Source: Oceanospirillaceae bacterium (GTDB taxonomy: Bacteria > Pseudomonadota > Gammaproteobacteria > Pseudomonadales > Balneatricaceae). Taken from it: a stretch of DNA of 64,000 bases. The position numbers and the translations under genes are program-made. The stretch spans positions 186,143-250,142 of the forward strand of contig JAPYOS010000001.1 of assembly GCA_029938085.1 (NCBI GenBank). Direction: 5' to 3'. Positions 36,169 to 44,981 of this stretch are shown in pieces (position 1 is the stretch's first letter; every line of letters begins with the position of its first letter). The notes below the pieces were generated by a model, which worked only from the letters and a program-made list of their open reading frames with translations, was not told the DNA's origin and did not search any database.

Positions 36169-37649
36169 GCCCATCCTCACAAAAGCTCACCCTGATGGTA
36201 CAGGGTACAACTTCTGATGCTGGCAAAAGTATTTTGGTCACAGCCTTGTGCCGCATATTGGCCCGCAAAGGCATAAAAGTAGCGCCATTTAAGAGCCAAA
36301 ACATGGCCTTAAACAGTGCCGTCACCGCCGATGGAGGTGAAATTGGTCGCGCTCAAGCGGTACAAGCCGAAGCTTGTTTTTTAGCACCAGATGTCCGCAT
36401 GAATCCAATTTTGCTTAAACCTAACAGTGACTTAGGATCACAAGTCATTTTGCGTGGCAAAGCCATTGGCAATATGAAAGCCGTGGAATACCACCTGCAC
36501 AAACCCAAGTTACTACAAGACGTAGTACTCGCCCACCAAGAGTTATTGCAAGATTTTGACGTGGTGATGGTAGAGGGGGCTGGCAGCCCAGCAGAGATTA
36601 ATTTACGCGAACACGACCTTGCCAACATGGGGTTTGCAGAAGCCATAGACTGCCCCGTTGTTATTGTTGCCGACATTGACCGCGGTGGTGTATTTGCCCA
36701 CTTATATGGCACCTATGAATTGCTCAGTAAAAGCGAGCAAGCCCGTACCCGTGGTTTTATCATCAACCGTTTTCGCGGCGACAAAGCCCTGTTACAAGGT
36801 GGCTTAGACTGGTTAGAAGAAAAAACCGGCAAACCTGTGTTGGCGGTATTGCCTTATATTCACAACCTGCACATAGAAGCCGAAGATTCCTTAGCGGTGG
36901 ACCAGTTTTCCAAACGTGAGGGCGAGCAACACTTTAAAGTAGTGGTGCCCATTTACCCTAGAGCCAGCAATCACACTGACTTTGATGCGCTACGTATGCA
37001 CCCTCAAGTGGATTGCCAGCTGTTACGAGACAGCCAGCAGTTTAACGGCGCCGACCTCATCATTTTGCCCGGCAGTAAAAATACTCGAGGTGACCTTGCG
37101 TGGCTTAAAGAGTCTGGCTGGGACAAAATTATTCAACGCCACTTACGTTTAGGCGGTAAAGTAATTGGCATTTGTGGCGGTTACCAAATGTTAGGCACAG
37201 CAGTACACGACCCCGACGGTACCGAGTCTGCTGCTGGCACTAGCCAAGGCTTGGGTCATTTGGCTATTGAGACTTTATTGCAAGGCGAAAAACAACTCCG
37301 CAACGTTCAAGGCCAATGGCATGGCAGCGAAGGTGACATTGCCGTAACTGGTTATGAAATACACGTAGGCCAAACCACCGGCAACGATTTAACCCAGCCA
37401 TTAATGCAACTTAATACTGGCCCAGACGGTGCACGTAACAGTGAAAATACCGTTTTAGGAAGCTACGTACACGGTTTATTTGACGAACCTAAATTGCTAG
37501 AAGAGTTATTACAATGGGCAGGACTAAAGCAAACCCAAGCCTTTGATTACCCTGCGTTAAGAGCTGCGCAGATAGAGCGGTTAGCCGATGAAGTCGAAGT
37601 AGAATTACCCGTAGAAAAAATTTACGCCATCATGGGTGGAGAAATATGA
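36165..37649 (+). CDS. cobQ: Cobyric acid synthase
   Basis: CobQ/CbiP amidates the b, d, e and g side chains of adenosylcobyrinic acid a,c-diamide with glutamine and ATP. The 494-residue protein has the N-terminal [13 protein letters not shown]-loop, the [12 protein letters not shown] motif, [16 protein letters not shown] and [15 protein letters not shown]. The glutaminase domain follows: [11 protein letters not shown], nucleophile cysteine in [11 protein letters not shown], and the histidine in GSYVHGLFD. It overlaps cobN by four bases and ends one base before the preferred cbiB start. Confidence 0.96.
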   Translation: MSPSSQKLTLMVQGTTSDAGKSILVTALCRILARKGIKVAPFKSQNMALNSAVTADGGEIGRAQAVQAEACFLAPDVRMNPILLKPNSDLGSQVILRGKAIGNMKAVEYHLHKPKLLQDVVLAHQELLQDFDVVMVEGAGSPAEINLREHDLANMGFAEAIDCPVVIVADIDRGGVFAHLYGTYELLSKSEQARTRGFIINRFRGDKALLQGGLDWLEEKTGKPVLAVLPYIHNLHIEAEDSLAVDQFSKREGEQHFKVVVPIYPRASNHTDFDALRMHPQVDCQLLRDSQQFNGADLIILPGSKNTRGDLAWLKESGWDKIIQRHLRLGGKVIGICGGYQMLGTAVHDPDGTESAAGTSQGLGHLAIETLLQGEKQLRNVQGQWHGSEGDIAVTGYEIHVGQTTGNDLTQPLMQLNTGPDGARNSENTVLGSYVHGLFDEPKLLEELLQWAGLKQTQAFDYPALRAAQIERLADEVEVELPVEKIYAIMGGEI

Positions 37650-37650
37650 C

Positions 37651-38601
37651 ATGAGTATATTGATGGCTGTTGTCATTGCCTTAGGCTTGGATTATTGGTT
37701 AGGGGAGCCTAAACGATTACACCCGTTGGTAGGGTTTGGTGGCTTGGCCGACGGTTTAGAGCGCTGGCTTAATACCGCAGGTGGATCCCGAGCGCAGCGA
37801 CGTAGCAATCTCCTGCAGTTAAACGGCACGCTAGCCTTAACCCTCGCCATTGCCCCTCTGGGCTTCGCCGCGTACAGCCTAGAGCAAACCTTTGCCGCTA
37901 ACAGTCTCTTATCTACCGTGTTTGCAGGCTTAGTGCTGTATATCGCCATAGGCTGGACCAGCCTAATACAACACGCCAAAGCCATTTCCGCACCGCTTAG
38001 CGTAGGTAACTTGATTGCCGCCCGCGAGGCCGTGGGCCGCATAGTGAGCCGCGACACCCAAAACCTCACTGAGCCAGAAATAGCCAAAGCCGCCACCGAA
38101 TCGGTGTTAGAAAACGGTGCCGATGCCATTTTTGCCGCCTTGTTTTGGTTTATGCTAGCCGGCGTGCCGGGAGTGGTGATCTACCGCCTTAGCAACACCT
38201 TAGATGCCATGTGGGGCTACAAAAATGAGCGCTATTTGCATTTTGGCTGGGCTGCGGCACGCTTTGATGACCTACTCAACTTCATCCCCGCCCGTCTTAC
38301 GGCCTTGTCTTACACCCTATGCGGCAGCCTCAATGGCCAAACCCAAAACGCATGGCACAGTTGGCGTCAGCAGGCCGGCACATGGAAAAGCCCCAACGCA
38401 GGCCCTGTAATGGCAGCAGGGGCCGGTGCTATTGGTGTCGAATTAGGCGGCAGTGCTCAGTACCACGGCCAAACTCAAACCCGCCCAACCCTGGGCGCGG
38501 GTATAGAACCTAGCGCAAAAAGCATTGATGACGCCTGTACTTTGGTGAACCATAGCCTTGTATTGTGGTTGGCGGTAATTGGGGTGCTGGTATGGATCTG
38601 A
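37651..38601 (+). CDS. cbiB: Adenosylcobinamide-phosphate synthase CbiB/CobD (membrane)
   Basis: CbiB joins (R)-1-aminopropan-2-ol or its phosphate to cobyric acid. The 316-residue membrane protein contains LDYWLGEPKRLHPLVGFG at the N-terminus, VGRIVSRDTQNLTEPEIAKAATESVLENGADAIFAALFWF, and a C-terminal segment NAGPVMAAGAGAIGVELGG. ATG 37651 with GGAG about nine bases upstream is preferred over the in-frame ATG at 37636, which lies inside cobQ. It follows cobQ and precedes the decarboxylase gene that makes its substrate. Confidence 0.93.
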   Translation: MSILMAVVIALGLDYWLGEPKRLHPLVGFGGLADGLERWLNTAGGSRAQRRSNLLQLNGTLALTLAIAPLGFAAYSLEQTFAANSLLSTVFAGLVLYIAIGWTSLIQHAKAISAPLSVGNLIAAREAVGRIVSRDTQNLTEPEIAKAATESVLENGADAIFAALFWFMLAGVPGVVIYRLSNTLDAMWGYKNERYLHFGWAAARFDDLLNFIPARLTALSYTLCGSLNGQTQNAWHSWRQQAGTWKSPNAGPVMAAGAGAIGVELGGSAQYHGQTQTRPTLGAGIEPSAKSIDDACTLVNHSLVLWLAVIGVLVWI

Positions 38602-38620
38602 TGAAAGAGAGTGCCATCAC

Positions 38621-39679
38621 ATGAGCCAATTATTCCATGGTGGCGATTTGCACACAGCGTCCAACGTCTTTGGTCGCCCTGTCGACGACTGGCTCGACCT
38701 ATCTACCGGCATCAACCAGCACAGCTACCCTGCGCCTGCCATTGCACCCGAAGTGTGGCAACGTTTGCCTTATTTACAACCCGCCTTAATGGATGCAGCC
38801 GCTAGCTATTATAACCAACACCCCTGCTTAGCCAGCAGCGGTAGCCAGCCAGTTATTGAGATATTGCCATCGATTTTACGAGCCTTAGGTAGCGCCAAGG
38901 CCGCTTGGCTAGCCGACGTGGGATACCAAGAACATCGCCATGGTTGGAACCAGTGTGGCCCTATAAAAACCTATAATGGCCTTTGTGTACAGCAAGCCAC
39001 ACAACAAATCGATAGCGCTATGGCTAATGATGAAGTGGGCCATTTAGTGATCATTAACCCTAACAACCCCACCGGCACGTTATTCTCTGTGGAGCAATTG
39101 CTGTTCTGGGCGCAGCAGCTCAATAACGGTTTCTTAGTTGTTGACGAGGCCTTTATCGACACTCACCCCACGGCCAGCCTGCTAAGCCAAACACTGCCTG
39201 ATAACGTGGTGATACTACGCTCGGTAGGCAAATTTTTTGGTTTGGCTGGCATCCGTTTAGGTTTTACCTTTGCCTCGCCAAGGGTATTAGCCGCCTTGCA
39301 GCAGCATATTGGGCCATGGTCGGTGAATGGGCCGGCGCAAAGCGTAGCCATCGCAGCGCTTAATGACCAAGTTTGGCAACAACAAATGCGCCAACAATTA
39401 ATACACCAAGCGTCGACACAGCTGCAGCTATGGCACCAACCGCTGTTGCAACTGGGCGCAAGTTTGGCAGCGCAACACGAATTGTTTCGCTGTTTTGCCA
39501 TGACCCCAAATTTAGCCCATAAGCTGCACCAGAGCGCAGCCGAACAGGGCATACTATTACGTCCAGTGGATATCAACTCCGGCAAGAGTTTGTTACGCTT
39601 TGGTAATATTGATTTAAGCCAAGCCAAGTTTCAACAACGCTGCCGCACCTGGCTTCGGTCGTTGCACACTCTGCGCTAA
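38621..39679 (+). CDS. cobC: L-threonine-O-3-phosphate decarboxylase-type PLP enzyme
   Basis: This PLP enzyme (CobC; CobD in Salmonella) makes (R)-1-aminopropan-2-ol phosphate for the lower loop. The 352-residue protein shows HGGDL at the start, WLDLSTGINQHSYP, INPNNPTGTLF, VDEAFIDT, and the PLP lysine in RSVGKFFGLAGIRLGF at about 204. The start at 38621 is chosen over an in-frame upstream ATG inside cbiB because MSQLFHGGDLH is the typical beginning. cysG follows after 14 bases. Confidence 0.93.
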   Translation: MSQLFHGGDLHTASNVFGRPVDDWLDLSTGINQHSYPAPAIAPEVWQRLPYLQPALMDAAASYYNQHPCLASSGSQPVIEILPSILRALGSAKAAWLADVGYQEHRHGWNQCGPIKTYNGLCVQQATQQIDSAMANDEVGHLVIINPNNPTGTLFSVEQLLFWAQQLNNGFLVVDEAFIDTHPTASLLSQTLPDNVVILRSVGKFFGLAGIRLGFTFASPRVLAALQQHIGPWSVNGPAQSVAIAALNDQVWQQQMRQQLIHQASTQLQLWHQPLLQLGASLAAQHELFRCFAMTPNLAHKLHQSAAEQGILLRPVDINSGKSLLRFGNIDLSQAKFQQRCRTWLRSLHTLR

Positions 39680-39693
39680 CTATAGGCCATTTA

Positions 39694-41085
39694 ATGAGCT
39701 ATTTTCCTCTCTTTCACAACACCCAAAATCTTAAAACCCTCATCGTTGGAGGTGGTAAAATTGCCCTGCGCCGCACTAATTCATTACTAGACGCGGGTGT
39801 CGCTTGCGACATATTGGCTACGGCTGTGACTGAGCCACTGCGCACCCTTGTTGAGTCTGCGGGAGGCACAGTCACTATTAATGCCTACACCAACGACGAA
39901 GTGATGCTGGGTTATGGACTGATATTGGCCGTGACCGACGACCGTGCGATTAACCAAGCCATAGCCCAGCATGCCAAAGCCATGGGATTATTAGTCAACG
40001 TCGCCGACGCACCTGACGACGGCAATGTGATTTTTGGTGCCACCATCGACCGAGCACCCTTGACGATAGCCATTAATAACGGCGGCGCGTCGCCGGTGTT
40101 ATCGAGCATATTGCGACAGCAGTTAGAACAATTTGTACCCAAAGCCTATGGTCAACTTTCAACTTTAGTGGGCCGCTATCGCGAGCAAGTAAAGCAGTCC
40201 TTGCCGAGCACCACAGACCGGTCTAGCTTTTGGCATCAAGTACTCCAAGGCGCGGTAGCCGAGGCGGTATTTTCTGGCAAACAAGACGAAGCCGAAGCAT
40301 TACTTAAGAAAGCCTTAATCTCTGCCAATACGTTAGGTGAGCAAGGCGAGGTTTACCTTATTGGCGCAGGTCCAGGCGACCCAGACTTACTCACGTTAAG
40401 GGCCTTTCGTTTATTACAAAAAGCCGACGTTGTATTGTACGACGCCTTAGTTTCAGACGGGGTAATGGCTTTAGTACCACCCTCTGTTGAGCGGGTTTAT
40501 GTCGGTAAACGTCGGGCCAACCACAGTGTGCCTCAAACGGGCATTAACCAGCTGCTGGTAGAGTATGCCCAACAAGGGAAACGTGTGGCTCGCCTAAAAG
40601 GGGGCGACCCGTTTATATTTGGCCGCGGTGGCGAAGAGATCGAAACCTTAGCCGAGCAGCAGGTGCCGTTCCAAGTGGTGCCGGGTATAACCGCAGCCAG
40701 TGGCTGCTCGGCCTACTCGGGTATCCCGTTAACACATCGAGACTATGCCCAGTCGGTACGCTTTGTCACGGGTCAACTACGCGACGGCAGTGTCAACTTG
40801 GCGTGGCCAGAGCTCGTTGTAGAAGGCCAGACCTTAGTGTTTTATATGGGGCTTAAGGGTTTACCCTACATTTGCGAGCAGCTCATTGCCCATGGTATGG
40901 ATGCCACAATGCCGGTGGCTTTAATAGAAAAGGGCACCACCCAGGACCAGCGGGTATTGGTGTCCGATTTAACGGGACTGACAGATATAATTGAAGCCGA
41001 GCACGTTATGTCGCCGTCACTATTTGTAGTCGGGCGCGTGGTGAGTTTACATGCTAAACTGGCTTGGTTCGTATCGGAGCGATAA
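39694..41085 (+). CDS. cysG: CysG siroheme synthase (uroporphyrinogen-III methyltransferase plus precorrin-2 dehydrogenase/ferrochelatase)
   Basis: CysG is bifunctional: the N-terminal part (about 1-210) oxidises precorrin-2 and can insert metal, with LIVGGGKIALRR near residue 16 and the NNGGASPVLSSILRQQLE segment. The C-terminal part (about 218-460) is the SAM methylase: VYLIGAGPGDPDLLTLRAFRLL, LKGGDPFIFGRGGEE, VVPGITAASGCSAYSGIPLTHR. It makes precorrin-2 and sirohydrochlorin, the branch-point compounds for CobI/CbiX. At 463 residues it matches E. coli CysG (457). Position at the end of the second corrinoid run fits a dedicated precursor role. Confidence 0.95.
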   Translation: MSYFPLFHNTQNLKTLIVGGGKIALRRTNSLLDAGVACDILATAVTEPLRTLVESAGGTVTINAYTNDEVMLGYGLILAVTDDRAINQAIAQHAKAMGLLVNVADAPDDGNVIFGATIDRAPLTIAINNGGASPVLSSILRQQLEQFVPKAYGQLSTLVGRYREQVKQSLPSTTDRSSFWHQVLQGAVAEAVFSGKQDEAEALLKKALISANTLGEQGEVYLIGAGPGDPDLLTLRAFRLLQKADVVLYDALVSDGVMALVPPSVERVYVGKRRANHSVPQTGINQLLVEYAQQGKRVARLKGGDPFIFGRGGEEIETLAEQQVPFQVVPGITAASGCSAYSGIPLTHRDYAQSVRFVTGQLRDGSVNLAWPELVVEGQTLVFYMGLKGLPYICEQLIAHGMDATMPVALIEKGTTQDQRVLVSDLTGLTDIIEAEHVMSPSLFVVGRVVSLHAKLAWFVSER

Positions 41086-41106
41086 GCCGGTTAAGAGGGT
41101 TTTAAT

Positions 41107-41589
41107 ATGAGCAAAAACACAGAGCAAGAGCTAGCTAAACTGCTAGAACAATGTGAATCTGACTTGCATGTATATGCGCATAAAACGGGCGCCTCTGTAT
41201 TTGCCGAAGCCCTCAATGAACCAATTTCCTCTCGCACAGGAGCTGTTAAAGCCTTGTCCGATAAAGCCTTAGCTAACATGGCCAAAGGCCTAGAAGGCTC
41301 AACTGCAGATGCCAACGAACGCATGGCCAAGCTAGAAGCCAAGTTAGCCGCTAAAGCCAACGATTTAGAAGACCTTAAGCGTCAGCGCGAGGCCTTAGCT
41401 CAAGAACAAGAGCAACAACGCCAAGCGGGCCTAGAAAATAAACGTCAAGCTATGTTTAGGGGTGGTAAAAAGAAACCTATCGGCCAGCCTGCTACAACAG
41501 CAACACACGAAACAAGCTCGGAACCAATTATAAGTAACAAAAGAATTGTACTAGGTAAAGTTCAATTTGGTAGTCGTCGACCCCAATAG
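41107..41589 (+). CDS. Hypothetical coiled-coil protein
   Basis: The 160-residue protein has a central charged helical region (NERMAKLEAKLAAKANDLEDLKRQREALAQ) likely to form a coiled coil at about residues 75-120, then a basic segment RGGKKKPIGQ, and a tail RIVLGKVQFGSRRPQ. No signal peptide or membrane helix is seen. I do not recognise a family. It begins 21 bases after cysG, so it may be co-transcribed; a corrinoid role is not shown. Confidence 0.6.
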   Translation: MSKNTEQELAKLLEQCESDLHVYAHKTGASVFAEALNEPISSRTGAVKALSDKALANMAKGLEGSTADANERMAKLEAKLAAKANDLEDLKRQREALAQEQEQQRQAGLENKRQAMFRGGKKKPIGQPATTATHETSSEPIISNKRIVLGKVQFGSRRPQ

Positions 41590-41611
41590 TTGGCCATAGC
41601 AGGATGCTAAC

Positions 41612-42484
41612 ATGCCCCCCATACACCAAATTTTAGCCATTTTTGTCGCCCTCATCTGGGGCACCAACTTTGTTTTTATCGAGTTAGGGCTAGACGATTT
41701 ACCGCCCTTCTTATTTGCTACATTGCGGTTTACCTTTGCAGCCCTACCACTGATATTTTTTTTACCCCGGCCTCAGGTGCCCTGGCGTTATTTAATTGCC
41801 TATGGTGTGTTGATTGGTTTTGGCCAATTTGGCTTACTATTTTGGGTTATGGGCAGCCATATGTCGCCGGGTTTAGCGTCGCTGGTAATTCAAGTACAAG
41901 CCGTATTCACCATTCTTTTGGCTGTGTTGCTGTTTAACGAACGGGTACGGCTTCAACAACTCATCGCCTTAGCTATTTCGTTTGCCGGTATCGGCCTCAT
42001 TGCCGCGCAAGGCAACAACGATGCCACCGCTATTGGTTTGGGCGTCATCTTGATTGCAGCCTTAAGCTGGGCAGCGGGCAACTTGGTAGCCAAACACGCA
42101 GGCAAAGTTAATATCATCGCCTTTTTAGCTTGGTCATCGGTATTTGCGGTACCACCTTTGGCTCTTATGTCCTATTATTTTGAGGGCCCAGAGGCGATTA
42201 GCCAAGGTTTGGTTTCAGCTAGCTGGCAAGCGTGGAGCATTGTGCTCTGGCAAACCGTTGGCAACACCTTGCTCGGTTATGGTTTGTGGAATATGTTATT
42301 ACAACGCTATGCCGCGGCTGTAGTCGCCCCATGGGCCTTACTAGTGCCCGTATTTGGCATGAGTGCATCGAGTCTCATGCTGGGTGAGTCCATGCCTTGG
42401 TGGAAGTGGCTTGCTGCTGCCCTCATTATTGCGGGTTTATTATTTAACTTACGCGCCACCCAACGCCCCCGATCCAACCCTTAA
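41612..42484 (+). CDS. EamA-family (drug/metabolite superfamily) permease
   Basis: The 290-residue protein has about ten hydrophobic helices and two EamA repeats: the first begins ILAIFVALIWGTNFVFIELGL, the second around VILIAALSWAAGNLVAKHAGK. The end of each repeat shows the usual LxxAxxxxGxxL-type pattern (LALAISFAGIGLIAAQG; LAAALIIAGLLFNLR). Such permeases often export amino acids or metabolites; the substrate is unknown. It lies 22 bases after the coiled-coil protein gene. Confidence 0.85.
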   Translation: MPPIHQILAIFVALIWGTNFVFIELGLDDLPPFLFATLRFTFAALPLIFFLPRPQVPWRYLIAYGVLIGFGQFGLLFWVMGSHMSPGLASLVIQVQAVFTILLAVLLFNERVRLQQLIALAISFAGIGLIAAQGNNDATAIGLGVILIAALSWAAGNLVAKHAGKVNIIAFLAWSSVFAVPPLALMSYYFEGPEAISQGLVSASWQAWSIVLWQTVGNTLLGYGLWNMLLQRYAAAVVAPWALLVPVFGMSASSLMLGESMPWWKWLAAALIIAGLLFNLRATQRPRSNP

Positions 42485-42632
42485 CAAAGAACTGGTTATG
42501 AATTTTCTGGGCACAAATTTCCGACTTACCCCTAGCCGCTCAATACTTATTAAAAGCCAACGTAGCAAAACCCAATATGTAGTCTAAACTTACTCGATAT
42601 TACTCCTCCAGTTATACCAACGAGAGATATCG

Positions 42633-43082
42633 ATGATTAAACAGCTACACATCTTACTAGTAAGTTTGATGCTGAGTCAGGCTAGTTTAGGCAACGGCAG
42701 CAACACCGCGAGCGAAGGCTCCCTAGTGGGATCTGTAGGCTCAGCCATGGTAGTGGCAGGTGGCGCTTCGGCGATCGCCGAGGTGATTGATGCCAGTGGT
42801 CATATGGTTGTGGCCAGTGTTGAGACTTCTGGCGATCTTGTGGTACTCACCCTAAATACAATGATAGACGGTGTGCAAGGATCTGCACAAGTAATCATTG
42901 AAGCGTCATCTATGGCAGTGGCCAGTTCCTTGTTAGTGGCTGGCAGTGTGGTAGAAGTAACGTCGATTATGGCTGTAGGCGGCAGCTTGATGATTGGTCA
43001 TTTGCTAATGCACGCTGGGGAAGTCATTTTGTTCATCCCCCAGCACACCTTAGCGCTTGGTTTTCATAGCCACAAGTTATGA
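42633..43082 (+). CDS. Exported hypothetical protein rich in valine/serine/glycine
   Basis: The 149-residue protein has a signal-like N-terminus (MIKQLHILLVSLMLSQASLG) followed by a low-complexity valine, serine, alanine and glycine pattern (SVGSAMVVAGGASAIAEV; SSMAVASSLLVAGSVVEV) that could form beta strands or membrane-associated helices. I do not recognise a named family. Its stop overlaps the next gene by ATGA, indicating translational coupling with the DUF2145-like gene, so the two may act together in the envelope. Confidence 0.6.
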   Translation: MIKQLHILLVSLMLSQASLGNGSNTASEGSLVGSVGSAMVVAGGASAIAEVIDASGHMVVASVETSGDLVVLTLNTMIDGVQGSAQVIIEASSMAVASSLLVAGSVVEVTSIMAVGGSLMIGHLLMHAGEVILFIPQHTLALGFHSHKL

Positions 43083-43441
43083 AACAGCTTCGCTTTTTAG
43101 CTGCTGTTTTGGTACTAGCGCTAACCTTTGTTGCGCCCGCCAGCGGTGCGGCTTGCAACTCTGAACCTCCCACCCAAACTGAGTACTTACAAGCCATTCA
43201 GCTTGGTTTTGAAGCCACGCAGTACTTAGAACAAGCCTACCAAGAGCAGGATGATACGGTGGCCTTAATTGCCCGCATTGGGTCGTTGGCATCCAGCAAA
43301 CGCTTCCAGCGCCAACTGGGCCCTTACTGGCAATACACCCATGCCGGTTTAGTGTTTAGGGATCACCCCAGCGGCCAATGGAGCGTAGTACACCTGCTCA
43401 ACTCCTGCGGTGGCCAGTCGGCCATTTTTGAACAAGGATAA
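43079..43441 (+). pseudogene. DUF2145-family protein, N-terminal part of a split gene
   Basis: The 120-residue protein has a cleavable signal peptide (MKQLRFLAAVLVLALTFV, then APASGAACN) and the DUF2145 core VALIARIGS, YTHAGLVFRDHPSGQWSVVHLLNSCGG. Family members run to about 270-290 residues in one frame. Here a stop occurs in the middle of the domain, and the missing half lies in the next frame from 43441, joined by TAATG. This is either a frameshift (mutation or sequencing error) or a tightly coupled split. The second part has no signal peptide, which favours a broken gene. Confidence 0.7.
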
Positions 43442-43941
43442 TGCGTTTTTCTTTGGATAAACCCGATATTTATATTAATGCCATAGTGCACTTAAAACCT
43501 CAGTTACAACGTGCTTTGGCAAACGTGGTCATTAAACAAAACTTAGCTAAGGCAATGTTCCAAAATAGCCAATACAGCTCTATCTCCTACCCCTATAGTT
43601 TAGATTACCAAAACTCCAATGAGTACATTTTGATGTTGCTAGCGGCCGCCATGGCACCTGAGTCCAGCAAGCCGAATAACCGCGAGCAGAGCATGAGGTA
43701 CTTTCTCAACTCCAAGCTAAAGGCGACTTTTCAGCCAGAACTGGTCAAAGTTGGTGTGTTTGAGAGTTTCGGTAGTAGCCTAGGTTTAGGGCCCAGCAAT
43801 GCCACTTTAAAAGACCACACTCGACAAGAGCGACGTAACGGCAAAATGGAGTTTGTTTCGGTGGGCAGTTTAGTTCATTGGCTGACCCAATTAGGCCAGG
43901 TCACCCATCATCGGGAGCTAAACCTTAATAGAAAAAATTAA
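43441..43941 (+). pseudogene. DUF2145-family protein, C-terminal part of a split gene
   Basis: The 166 residues continue the family directly: RFSLDKPDIYINAIVHLKPQLQ, SISYPYSLDYQNSNEYILMLLAAAMAP, and EFVSVGSLVHWL. In intact DUF2145 proteins the equivalent stretch follows immediately after the residue block that ends the previous frame (EQG). The frame differs by one base from the upstream half. A stop at 43429-43431 in this frame shows that only a shift between 43432 and 43441 could rejoin them. The 3' end overlaps the convergent transporter gene by 17 bases. Confidence 0.7.
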
Positions 43942-44623
43942 ACACCATCACACTGCCCAGCCCCGACGTGCCAATGCCAATACCTAACTGTAGGTAGCCG
44001 GTAAGCCGCTCGACACGATGGCTGGAGAGACTAAAGGGCAAGCTAATGGCGGCGGATAACAGGGCCATGCCGGCAATAGAACCAATGCCAAACAACAACA
44101 TATAGCCCAATCCTAACCAAAGGTTATGGGCCGCATTGAGCGTGAGCACGACCAATGCAGCAGAACCTGCCATACCGTGCATAATGCCAATCATCAATGT
44201 ACGCATGGGGAAGGGGCTGGTATGTTGATGTTGGTGAGCGCTAGCGTCTGCATGGGCCATATCGGCGTGGTGTTGGTGGGCGTGTAAATGGCGTTTTCCG
44301 TGGTGTTGGTGCACATGAAAATGCACCCCGTTGCGGCGCATACGCCACAATACATCGACACCCAGGTATAACAACATAAAACCCACGGCACACTCTAACA
44401 TGGAGGCCATTTGATCAGGGATTAAGGTGTCGGCCAGCAAGGCAATGGTGCCAAATACAAACAAGGTTATCGTGTGGCCTAGACCCCATATAGCACCATG
44501 ACGTAGGGCCGCGGTTTTACCTTGTTTTTGCGTCACAATCGACGCCACTGCAGCCACATGATCGGCTTCTAACGCGTGGCGCAGACCAATCATAAAACCC
44601 ACAATGAGGACACTTAATTCCAC
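43925..44623 (-). CDS. Nickel/cobalt permease-like protein (UreH/NicO type) with His-rich loop
   Basis: The 232-residue membrane protein has the metal-transport signature GLRHALEADHVAAVAS at about residues 13-28 (compare HxxxxDH of Ni/Co transporters), about six hydrophobic helices, and a central histidine-rich loop at about residues 100-137 (HFHVHQHHGKRHLHAHQHH). The later IGIMHGMAGSAALVV motif is shared by UreH-like permeases. As it sits last in a cobalamin-riboswitch operon with cbtBA, cobalt is the most likely substrate. The start is a GTG directly after the TAA stop of the upstream gene. Confidence 0.82.
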   Translation of the reverse strand: MELSVLIVGFMIGLRHALEADHVAAVASIVTQKQGKTAALRHGAIWGLGHTITLFVFGTIALLADTLIPDQMASMLECAVGFMLLYLGVDVLWRMRRNGVHFHVHQHHGKRHLHAHQHHADMAHADASAHQHQHTSPFPMRTLMIGIMHGMAGSAALVVLTLNAAHNLWLGLGYMLLFGIGSIAGMALLSAAISLPFSLSSHRVERLTGYLQLGIGIGTSGLGSVMVFNFFY

Positions 44624-44977
44624 TTAGCTACCTTCTTTAATTAGTAGTTGCAGGCGGTAAATGCTCTGGTCCACCTGTTGCTGATTATCCGCAATCACCA
44701 CTTCACCCCCCCAAGCCCTCAATTGTACCTGAGTTTGCTGACTATATAGGTTTTGTCTGAAGCCACGATAAGATTGAACCCCCTCCGCGTGGGCTGCCGG
44801 CATATTGGCTACCGCAAAGTCGTACAAGGCAGGCAAGGTAAACTGCAAACCCGCGGCCGTCATCTCTACCCCTGAAGGGCTGCCTAAAAGCCGATTGGCT
44901 AACGTGGCGGGGTGTCGCAAATAACATCCAAACACCGATGCCACCACATAGTCATAGACATGCTCTTGGGTAACCAA
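44624..44977 (-). CDS. Uncharacterised protein of the cobalt-uptake operon
   Basis: The 117-residue protein has no signal peptide, no membrane helix and no metal-binding cluster; it begins MVTQEHVYDYVVASVFGCYL and ends YRLQLLIKEGS. I do not recognise a family. It begins four bases after cbtA and its stop abuts the start of the permease gene, so it is translated from the same riboswitch-controlled message. A role in cobalt uptake or its regulation is inferred only from this position. Confidence 0.75.
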   Translation of the reverse strand: MVTQEHVYDYVVASVFGCYLRHPATLANRLLGSPSGVEMTAAGLQFTLPALYDFAVANMPAAHAEGVQSYRGFRQNLYSQQTQVQLRAWGGEVVIADNQQQVDQSIYRLQLLIKEGS

Positions 44978-44981
44978 AATA

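Noticed and set aside
42498-42587. Short open frame of about 29 codons between the EamA gene and the exported protein
   Set aside because: It has no clear ribosome site and no recognisable residues.
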